From: Myroides odoratimimus
GTDB taxonomy: Bacteria; Bacteroidota; Bacteroidia; Flavobacteriales; Flavobacteriaceae
Length of the DNA stretch: 64,000 nt
Assembly: GCF_001485415.1 (NCBI RefSeq)
Contig: NZ_BCMQ01000003.1
Span: 186,001-250,000, forward strand
Direction of reading: 5' to 3'
The position numbers were made by a program, and so were the translations under genes. Shown here piece by piece: positions 18,429-26,500 of the stretch. Positions within the stretch are counted from its first letter, which is position 1. Every line of letters starts with the position of its first letter. The notes beneath the pieces are model-generated. The model worked only from the letters and a program-made list of their open reading frames with translations. It searched no databases and had not been told where the DNA came from.

Positions 18429-19514
18429 TTATTCTTTATCTAATAAGTATAAGTAAGCAGGAGGTAAGTGGTGTGACATTATATTTTCAGGTTTATGAAA
18501 CTTGATTTGATATTCTGTATCCTTGAGTCCATCTAATATAATTGGGTTACTACATCTCGCATAGTTACTATTTAGAACATATTTAGGCTCTACTAATTCT
18601 GGTAATTGTTTTTGAATTAGGTTAAAGACAAAGGAACCTAGATATTTGTTATATTTCTTGACACTTTTTTCGGTAGGCTTTTTTATACCATTAAAAATAC
18701 TAGTAGCAACCATTCTCTTAGGCCAAGTTACTTTTTTTAATGCTTTTTTTACCTCGTGATCTGCTAAAGGGCTAATTTCGTTAAAGTCTCTAAAAGTCTG
18801 TGTTGTTGGTGGAAGTTCAGGAACCCAGTCTTGGGTATTAATAACAGAGTAACTCCAACTTTTAGCTAGTTTCTCATATTGATAACTAAAGTAAAGATTT
18901 CCAGGTTTAGGAGGAGCAATTGCATAAGTCTTAAACTGTAAATCTTTAGGTAATTTTCCTTCTAGTTGTTGATTCATTAGATTAGCTGTTATTAGATAAG
19001 CTATAGCAGCACCTTGACTATGTCCAGAGATAATAAAATCTTTATGATTTTTCTGGACTAGACTATCCAACTTAGGTTTAATATCTTCCATTAAATATAG
19101 AGATGCTATAGTCCATCCTGCATGAACAGTTGCTCGTTCATCTTGAGATAGTTTGTAACTAACTTTTTTAGTATTATCTAATTGTATTTCTCCTGATGAA
19201 GGAATCATAGCTGCATAGTAATTAGCTAACCAACTAGCTCCCTTGTTTACAGATCCTCTAATAACTATTTCTACAGTATTTGTTTTATCATTGTGGTATA
19301 ATGCCCACATATTGGTTAACCCCATTTCTGGTGATCTATACGTATTCTTATAACCAGTAAGATTATAAAGTGAATCTGTGGGGAAAGCTTTGTGTATATC
19401 AGTAGCTAGTTGTAAGCTATTGTATATTTCTTGTTTATCAGCTATAGGCTTTAAGTTTTGTGCAAAACTGATAGAAGTAGAACAAAGTAAAAGGAGATAA
19501 ATTCTTTTTATCAT
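18429..19514 (-). CDS. Secreted class 3 lipase-family protein
   Basis: 361 residues with a signal peptide (MIKRIYLLLLCSTSISFAQ). An alpha/beta-hydrolase fold of the lipase class 3 type: the nucleophile Ser166 lies in FIISGHSQGAA, and INTQDWVPELP supplies the likely Asp. The His is either in PLADHEVKK or in the C-terminal MSHHLPPAYLYL. The family hydrolyses acylglycerols, but the true substrate is unknown. No type IX secretion C-terminal domain is visible, so a periplasmic or outer-membrane-associated location is likely. A TAacTTTG box on the minus strand at 19566-19573 lies 52 bp upstream. Confidence 0.88.
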   Translation of the reverse strand: MIKRIYLLLLCSTSISFAQNLKPIADKQEIYNSLQLATDIHKAFPTDSLYNLTGYKNTYRSPEMGLTNMWALYHNDKTNTVEIVIRGSVNKGASWLANYYAAMIPSSGEIQLDNTKKVSYKLSQDERATVHAGWTIASLYLMEDIKPKLDSLVQKNHKDFIISGHSQGAAIAYLITANLMNQQLEGKLPKDLQFKTYAIAPPKPGNLYFSYQYEKLAKSWSYSVINTQDWVPELPPTTQTFRDFNEISPLADHEVKKALKKVTWPKRMVATSIFNGIKKPTEKSVKKYNKYLGSFVFNLIQKQLPELVEPKYVLNSNYARCSNPIILDGLKDTEYQIKFHKPENIMSHHLPPAYLYLLDKE

Positions 19515-19638
19515 AGAAAAGGACTTTACTAGTGTTATTTAGTTAAATATTTACACGATTCAAATCAAAGTTACACTTTTAAATTTTTGAATGCCGTTAA
19601 AAATGTATAAATTAGATGTAAACTTTAAAAAAAGAGAT

Positions 19639-20280
19639 ATGGCTAATTCATTTGTAAAAACTGTAAAAGATCGAATTAAGAACTGGTATATACCTGTAAT
19701 CATTGGTATACTTTTTATAATAGGAGGAATATATATGTTTAGTACTCCTATTACAGCATATGCTTCACTAACTATTATCTTTAGTTGTATGTTTTTAATT
19801 GCTGGTATTTCAGAGATTATCTTTGCTTTTTCTAATCATGATCAACTTGATGGTTGGGGATGGTTGCTTTTTTCAGGAATTATAGATGTGGTATTAGGTG
19901 TTATTTTAATTGGAACGCCTACGTTATCGGCAGTAGTTCTTCCTATTTATGTTGGTTTTGGATTAATGTTTAGATCTATTAGAGGAATGGGAACAGCTTT
20001 TGACCTTAAAAACTACGGTGTAAAATCATGGACTAGCTTATTTGTTTTTGCTTTACTTGGGTTAGTATTTTCATTCTGTATGTTATGGAATCTTGAGTTT
20101 GGTGCATTTACCATTGTATATTGGACAGCATTCTCATTCATATTATTAGGAGTTTACAGTTTATTGTTTGGTTTCTTCTTGAGAAGGATAAAAAAATATT
20201 CAGGAAAGGTTGATCAAGAGCTGTTAGAGCAATATGAAAGGATTCAAGAAGAAGTTCGAAAGAGATTACACGATAAATAA
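19639..20280 (+). CDS. HdeD family (DUF308) membrane protein
   Basis: 213-residue integral membrane protein with six predicted helices, grouped as three hairpins in the DUF308/HdeD pattern (WYIPVIIGILFIIGGIYMF, then WLLFSGIIDVVLGVILI, and so on). In E. coli HdeD is linked to acid resistance; the biochemical role is unknown. The frame is open from 19591, but I start at ATG 19639 because the extra 16 residues do not fit the family and the likely promoter region overlaps them. The C-terminus is a charged cytoplasmic tail. A single gene. Confidence 0.8.
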   Translation: MANSFVKTVKDRIKNWYIPVIIGILFIIGGIYMFSTPITAYASLTIIFSCMFLIAGISEIIFAFSNHDQLDGWGWLLFSGIIDVVLGVILIGTPTLSAVVLPIYVGFGLMFRSIRGMGTAFDLKNYGVKSWTSLFVFALLGLVFSFCMLWNLEFGAFTIVYWTAFSFILLGVYSLLFGFFLRRIKKYSGKVDQELLEQYERIQEEVRKRLHDK

Positions 20281-20353
20281 GTATAATTATTTGATAAAGT
20301 TTATTGGGTGTTGTAAAAAATGCATATTTTGCAAGTAATAAATAAAAGAGATT

Positions 20354-20926
20354 ATGAAAAAAATTGCAATGCTATTTGCCTTTGTAGCTACATCACTATT
20401 AGTTGGGTGTGAAGGGTCTACTGGACCACAAGGGCCTCCAGGACCAACTATGTATCCTTATGTAGAAGAAATTAAATTAAGTTTTACAAAAGACTTGACT
20501 AGTACTATTCAAGGACAACTTATTAAACATCCAAACGGATTTGTAGATGGTGACTTGGTGTTCGTGTTTATAGCTGATAAATTTAGTAATGATGGTAAGC
20601 CTCTTTTTTCACCTTTACCTACCAGATACTTTGTAGATGTAGATAAAGTAGAAAAAGAACTTGAATATAGTTATAATTATTCTCCATATGATACAGAAAT
20701 CGTTGCAAGAGCTAATGCTCCTCTAGGTTTTTTTAATGGAGATGGAGATAAACATGAAGGCTTTATAAAGAATATGATTTTTAGAATAGTATACATTCCT
20801 GGAAGTACACCTGTAATAGGTACTAAGTCTGATAATAGTAAAGAAAGTGAGAAGACTAGTTTATCATACGAAGAAGTTGTACGCAAGTATAACTTAGAAG
20901 ATGTAAAAGTAGTTAAGAAGTACTAG
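20354..20926 (+). CDS. Lipoprotein with short collagen-like Gly-X-Y motif
   Basis: 190-residue predicted lipoprotein: the signal peptide ends in the lipobox LLVGC (Cys19). Just after it comes GPQGPPGPT, three Gly-X-Y triplets, a layout seen in many small Bacteroidota lipoproteins. The rest is a beta-rich domain followed by a charged tail. I do not recognise a family with an assigned function. It is probably anchored in the outer membrane, with the Gly-X-Y stretch acting as a linker. It ends at a terminator and stands alone upstream of the glutamine synthetase gene. Confidence 0.75.
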   Translation: MKKIAMLFAFVATSLLVGCEGSTGPQGPPGPTMYPYVEEIKLSFTKDLTSTIQGQLIKHPNGFVDGDLVFVFIADKFSNDGKPLFSPLPTRYFVDVDKVEKELEYSYNYSPYDTEIVARANAPLGFFNGDGDKHEGFIKNMIFRIVYIPGSTPVIGTKSDNSKESEKTSLSYEEVVRKYNLEDVKVVKKY

Positions 20927-20940
20927 ATAATAATATTTAA

Positions 20941-20973
20941 AAGGTAGAGGCGCTAAGTTTCTACCTTTTTTTG
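20941..20973 (+). terminator. Intrinsic terminator after the collagen-motif lipoprotein gene
   Basis: AAGGTAGA (20941-20948) pairs with TCTACCTT (20960-20967), followed by T residues. Confidence 0.75.
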
Positions 20974-20984
20974 TTTCTATAGGT

Positions 20985-21052
20985 AAAAATATAAGGGGGG
21001 GAGTGCTCTTGAATATACTTTTTTAAAAAATATTACAAAAATATAGGGGGTG
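20985..21052 (+). promoter_or_regulatory. Paired AAAAATATA-G-run boxes upstream of glutamine synthetase
   Basis: AAAAATATA followed by a run of G occurs at 20985 and again at 21037, in the same orientation and exactly 52 bp (five helical turns) apart. Both lie upstream of the glnN promoter. A weaker third version (AAAACAGGGGG) lies at 21093-21103 in the presumed 5' leader. The spacing suggests binding sites for a regulator, perhaps nitrogen-responsive; that is inference. Confidence 0.5.
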
Positions 21053-21056
21053 TGTG

Positions 21057-21085
21057 TTGTTTTTAATGACTTTTATTTAAATTTG
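21057..21085 (+). promoter_or_regulatory. Strong Bacteroidota promoter for glnN
   Basis: TTG at 21057-21059, an 18-bp spacer and a perfect TAaaTTTG at 21078-21085. Transcription should start near 21090, which excludes the GTG at 21103 as an efficient start and favours ATG 21127. Confidence 0.7.
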
Positions 21086-21126
21086 TACTCATAAAACAGG
21101 GGGTGTCCCTTCAAAAACTATTAATT

Positions 21127-23313
21127 ATGTCAACATTTCGTTTTCGAGCAATTGAAAAAGCAGCATCTAGAGAAGCTGTAAAGGTAGAAGAACTGGGTAG
21201 AAAATCATTGATCTTTGGTGATCACGTATTTAATGACAAGTCAATGCGACAATTTTTAACTCCAGAAGCTTATCAGGCTGTTAAGAATGCACAACTAGGA
21301 ATTAAAATAGATCGTCGATTAGCTGAGTACATTGCATTGGGAATGAAAGAATGGGCGCTATCGAAAGGAGTAAGTCACTATACGCACTGGTTTCAACCAC
21401 TGACAGGAACGACAGCAGAGAAGCATGATGCTTTCTTTGAGACGTCTTTTGATGGTGATCCTGTTGAAAAATTTAATGGTAGTCAATTAGTACAACAAGA
21501 GTCAGATGCATCTAGTTTCCCTAACGGAGGAATTAGAAATACATTTGAAGCAAGAGGGTACACAGCTTGGGATCCTACATCTCCTGCCTTTATCTTTGGT
21601 TCTACATTATGTATTCCTACTGTATTTATCTCTTATACTGGTGAGGCTTTAGATAATAAAACTCCTTTATTAAAAGCGCTTAATGCAATAGATGATGCTG
21701 CAACTGAAGTAGCTAAATTCTTTGATAAAAATGTAAAGAAAGTAACGACTACTTTAGGGTGGGAGCAAGAGTACTTTTTAGTAGATAGTGCTTTAGCTGC
21801 TTCTAGACCTGATATTCTTACTACAGGAAGAACATTATTAGGGCATACAGCTGCTAAAGGACAACAATTAGATGACCACTATTTCGGTTCTATTCCAACT
21901 AGAGTACTGAATTATATGCATGATTTAGAGAATCACTGTATCTTATTAGGTATTCCTGTTAAGACTAGACATAATGAAGTAGCTCCTAATCAGTTTGAAT
22001 TAGCACCTATATTTGAGGAAGCTAATTTAGCAGTGGATCACAACTCTTTATTAATGGATGTAATGAAAAAGGTAGCTGAGAAGCATCACTTTAAAGTATT
22101 ATTCCATGAGAAACCATTTAAAGGAGTTAATGGTTCTGGTAAACACAATAACTGGTCATTGGCTACTGATACTGGTGTGAACTTGTTGAGTCCTAGTAAA
22201 ACACCTAAGAGTAATTTACAGTTCTTAACTTTCTTTATCAATACGATTAAAGCTGTAAATGATAATGAAGAGCTTTTAAGATCAGCTATTGCTTCTGCAA
22301 GTAATGATCACCGTCTTGGAGCGAATGAAGCACCACCGGCAATTATGTCTGTATTTATTGGACAACAATTGACTAAGGTTCTTAATGAATTGAAAGAGGT
22401 AACAGATGGAAAGTTGTCACCAGAAGAAAAAACAGATCTTAAATTAAATGTAGTTGGAAAAATTCCAGATGTATTATTAGATAATACAGATAGAAATAGA
22501 ACTTCTCCATTCGCTTTTACAGGTAATAAATGGGAATTTAGAGCAGTAGGATCTACAGCTAACTGTGCTGGACCGATGACTGTATTAAATACAATAGTAG
22601 CTAAACAGCTTAGAGACTTTAAAAATGAAGTGGATGCACTAGTAGAAAAAGACGGATTAAAAAGAGATGAGGCAATCTTCAATGTATTAAGAGAATATAT
22701 TAAAGATAGCGAGAGAATTCTTTTTGAAGGTGATGGATACGGTGATGAATGGGAAAAAGAAGCAGTAAAAAGAGGATTGAGTAATAATAAGACAACTCCT
22801 TCTGCTTTAAGAATTAAGAAAGACCCTAAAGTGATTTCAATCTTTGAAGAGATGGGAGTGATGACTAGTATAGAGATGCATGCTAGATATGAGATCGAGC
22901 TAGAAGAATATGTAAAACGTATTCAGATAGAAGGACGTGTGTTAGGAGATATCGCAAGAAATCATGTAATACCAACGGCTATCAAGTATCAAAACTTAGT
23001 AATTGATAATGTGAAAGGTCTTAAAGAGATATTCGGTGCTGAAGATTTCGGAACGATTGCAGCAGAGCAATTACAAATGATTAAAAAGATATCTCATCAT
23101 ATAGAGCAAATTAATGCTAAGGTTACTGAGATGACAAATGAGCGTAAAAAAGCGAATCTAATAGAGGATGTTGAACAACAAGCTCATGCATACTGTGATG
23201 TTGTAAAACCTTATTTTGATATTATCCGTTACCACAGTGATAAATTAGAATTAATGGTAGATAATGAGCTTTGGACATTAACGAAGTACAGAGAATTGTT
23301 ATTTACGAACTAA
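21127..23313 (+). CDS. glnN: Glutamine synthetase, class III
   Basis: 728 residues, typical for the large GSIII class, which makes glutamine from glutamate, ammonia and ATP in the cytoplasm. Recognisable segments are RGYTAWDPTSPAFIFG, the acidic metal-binding GWEQEYFLVD, KTRHNEVAPNQFELAP, and GKHNNWSLATD around the ATP site. The start is ATG 21127, within the transcript and matching the usual MSTFRFRA beginning. It has its own strong promoter, paired upstream boxes and a long-stem terminator, so it is an isolated and probably regulated unit. Confidence 0.96.
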   Translation: MSTFRFRAIEKAASREAVKVEELGRKSLIFGDHVFNDKSMRQFLTPEAYQAVKNAQLGIKIDRRLAEYIALGMKEWALSKGVSHYTHWFQPLTGTTAEKHDAFFETSFDGDPVEKFNGSQLVQQESDASSFPNGGIRNTFEARGYTAWDPTSPAFIFGSTLCIPTVFISYTGEALDNKTPLLKALNAIDDAATEVAKFFDKNVKKVTTTLGWEQEYFLVDSALAASRPDILTTGRTLLGHTAAKGQQLDDHYFGSIPTRVLNYMHDLENHCILLGIPVKTRHNEVAPNQFELAPIFEEANLAVDHNSLLMDVMKKVAEKHHFKVLFHEKPFKGVNGSGKHNNWSLATDTGVNLLSPSKTPKSNLQFLTFFINTIKAVNDNEELLRSAIASASNDHRLGANEAPPAIMSVFIGQQLTKVLNELKEVTDGKLSPEEKTDLKLNVVGKIPDVLLDNTDRNRTSPFAFTGNKWEFRAVGSTANCAGPMTVLNTIVAKQLRDFKNEVDALVEKDGLKRDEAIFNVLREYIKDSERILFEGDGYGDEWEKEAVKRGLSNNKTTPSALRIKKDPKVISIFEEMGVMTSIEMHARYEIELEEYVKRIQIEGRVLGDIARNHVIPTAIKYQNLVIDNVKGLKEIFGAEDFGTIAAEQLQMIKKISHHIEQINAKVTEMTNERKKANLIEDVEQQAHAYCDVVKPYFDIIRYHSDKLELMVDNELWTLTKYRELLFTN

Positions 23314-23331
23314 AAATAGTGATAAATTGAA

Positions 23332-23372
23332 AAAAAGACGACTTATGCTTCTTAGCTAAGTCGTCTTTTTGT
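23332..23372 (+). terminator. Intrinsic terminator after glnN
   Basis: AAAAAGACGACTTA (23332-23345) pairs with TAAGTCGTCTTTTT (23357-23370), an uninterrupted 14-bp stem with a T-rich end. Confidence 0.9.
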
Positions 23373-23592
23373 TGGTATATATAAAGAGTTTTATGGTATT
23401 ATGTATAGTATTACCGCTATTTGAGGATGGTGTTTATTGTATTTTTTGTGATTAAAGTATATTTTATTTATTTTGTTAATTAGTATGTAAAAATATATTA
23501 CTTTAGAAAATTCTTAAGAATTACGAAATTGACAGTTGTTGTGAAAAAGTAGAGTAGGAATGCTCTATTTTGGAAGACATAATTGTGACACT

Positions 23593-26500
23593 ATGGAACA
23601 AAATACATCAATAAAATTATCAGTACAGAAGTATAGTTACTTCAATTATACTTTTTGTATTCAGAAATATCACTTTATACAACGTATCCTAATAGATAAT
23701 CTAGAAGAAAGTTATGAAGGGGTTAAAGTTCACATCTCATCGCAACTAGGTTTTTTTGAGGATAATGTTGTGCCTATTGAACGCTTAGAGTCTAATACGG
23801 CTTATACCATAACGAAGTTTGATTTTAAATATAATCTACATTTTATACGTAATGTAGTAGAGAAAGATATTGATACGGTTCAGATAGCTTTAAAGTTAGA
23901 TGACGAAGTATTAGCAGAGACTTTCTTCCAAATAGAGGTGTTACCTATAGATTACTTTGGAGGAGTGGAGCTTTTTCCACAATTACTAGCGTCGTATATC
24001 TTACCTAATCATGATGCTATTTACCCTATTAAGTCTAATGCTGTTAGAATATTAGAGAAGAATAAACTAGTTCCTTCCTTCGAAGGATATCAGTCAGGTA
24101 GTCGTGAACGCGTATTACAGATGGTATCTGCTATTTATCGATCTATACAAAGTATGGATTTAGTATATAGTGCTTTGCCACCAAGTTATGAGCGAACAGG
24201 CCAGCGTATTCGATTATTAGATCAAGTGATAGAGACCAAGTTTGGTAACTGTATGGATATAACATTGCTCTTTGCAGCATGTTTAGAAGCAATAGATTTA
24301 AATCCTATTCTTATTCTGACACGAGGGCATATATTTGTCGGTGTTTGGTTAGTAGATGATAGATTTGATTCTATGGTTAATTATGACCAGACAGCGATTA
24401 CTAAACGTGCAGCAACGAGTATCAGCGAACTTATCGTTATAGAATCTACCATGGTCTGTAAGGGGGCTACTTTTACACTTAAAGAAGCAATGGCATCTGC
24501 AGAAACTCAGCTGTTACAAGCTTCTGATTTTATCTTGTCTATTGACGTTAAGACTGCTCGTATCAATAATGTATTACCTTTACCAGTATATAGAAAGAGT
24601 AGTGGAGAGTTTATTGAGAACCACGATTTTGAAATTAGTAGAAAAAAAGATAGTATAGATAAGCGATTTGCTCAGTCTAATGCTTTTAGTGATTTAGAAC
24701 TAGGAGAAGGAACTGTTTTATCTAAACAACGTATTTGGGAGAGGAAGCTATTAGATTTATCCCTTAGAAACAATCTTTTAAACACTCGATTTACTAAGAG
24801 TATTCTACAGTTAATCGATGTAAATGTAAGTGATTTAGAAGATTCTTTAGCGGAAGGTAAAGCGTATACTATACAAGGAAGTAGCCAGCAAGAGATATTA
24901 AATAAGTACAATCTATATTATCCACCATTACATTCATCAGAAGAGCTATTCGAAGTAGTAAATTCAGAGTTTAAGAATAATAGACTATATAGTTACTACA
25001 ATGAGTATGACTTAGATAATATCTTAGTTAATCTATATCGAAATTCTAAACTAGCTGAAGAAGAAAATGGTAAGAGTACCCTATATCTAGGGATAGGATT
25101 GCTTAAGTGGTATGAACCCAAATCTGAGAAAACAGTAAGATATGCCCCTATATTATTAGTGCCTGTGGAGCTTAATAGGAGGTCTATTAACTCTAAGTTT
25201 GTACTAAGAGGGAGAGACGAGGAGACGATGATTAATATCACGTTGTTAGAGTATTTACGTCAAGAGTTTAAACTTGATATGACTGCCCTAGAAGATTTGC
25301 CGATGGATGATTTAGGTGTCGATGTACCTAAGGTTCTTGCCTTAGTTAGAAAGACGATAATAGATTTAAAAGGTTGGGATGTATTAGATCAGATTATCTT
25401 AGGGACTTTTTCGTTTAATAAATTGATTTTATGGCAAGATATTTCTAAGTATGCAGATGAGATTCAAAAGAGCTCTATTGTTAATAGTTTATTGAATGGT
25501 AGCTTGTCAGAATCAATAGAAGTACTCGATAGTAATGATGATGAGTTAGAACAATTGACATCATCAGAATTGACATTACCTATCTCTACTGATAATTCTC
25601 AATTAGAAGCAGTTAGAAATGCACATGCTAATAAAAGTTTTGTTTTACACGGGCCTCCAGGTACTGGTAAGTCTCAGACGATCACTAATATCATTGCAGA
25701 TGCATTAGCAAATGGTAAAAAGGTCTTATTTGTAGCAGCTAAAAAAGCTGCACTAGATGTAGTACACCATCGATTAGAAAAGATAGGACTAGGACCATTC
25801 TGTTTGGAATTGCATTCTAATAAAACACGTAAATCTGATGTATTAGCGCAGTTCGAAGCTACATTAGAAGTGCCAAAATATAAGGGAAACTATGACTTCA
25901 AGGAAGCTTCGAATAGAATAGATCAACGCAAAGCAGAGTTGAGAAAGTATATAACTCAGCTACATCAACGTTTTAGTATTGGATGGAGTTTATATGATAC
26001 CATAGCCTATTTAGAGCTTAACCATGTGGCTGTTAATAGCGATTTACTTGTAGATATTGATTTAAATGAGATTACACAGTCTACTTATACAAGTTGGAAG
26101 GATTGGATAGTACAATTTGCCTCTATATGTCAGCGCATAGAGAGCCCTTTGTCACATCCTTTGCGTTCTTTAACGATAAAAGAACATAAATACGATATCC
26201 AGAGTACGGTTAAGACCGTACTGTCTGATTATAAATATACAGCTCGTGAATATGAGCAAATCAGTGCAGAGTTTAACTTTAAACTTCTATCTGATAAAAG
26301 GATCGATGCTAATAGTTTACAGACGATGTTTGAATTATTAGCTAAGAGCAATTTGTCTTATGAATTAATCGATTTATACTTTGATGCTAATCAATTCTCT
26401 CTGTTACACAAGTGGATGGAGTTACATCAGAAATGCATACGTATAGAGGATTCAATTACTCAACAATTTAATAAGAAAATACTTGAAGTAGATCTATCAC

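Noticed and set aside
22308..22682. 124-codon frame antisense to glutamine synthetase
   Set aside because: Lies wholly inside glnN; composition is that of antisense coding DNA.
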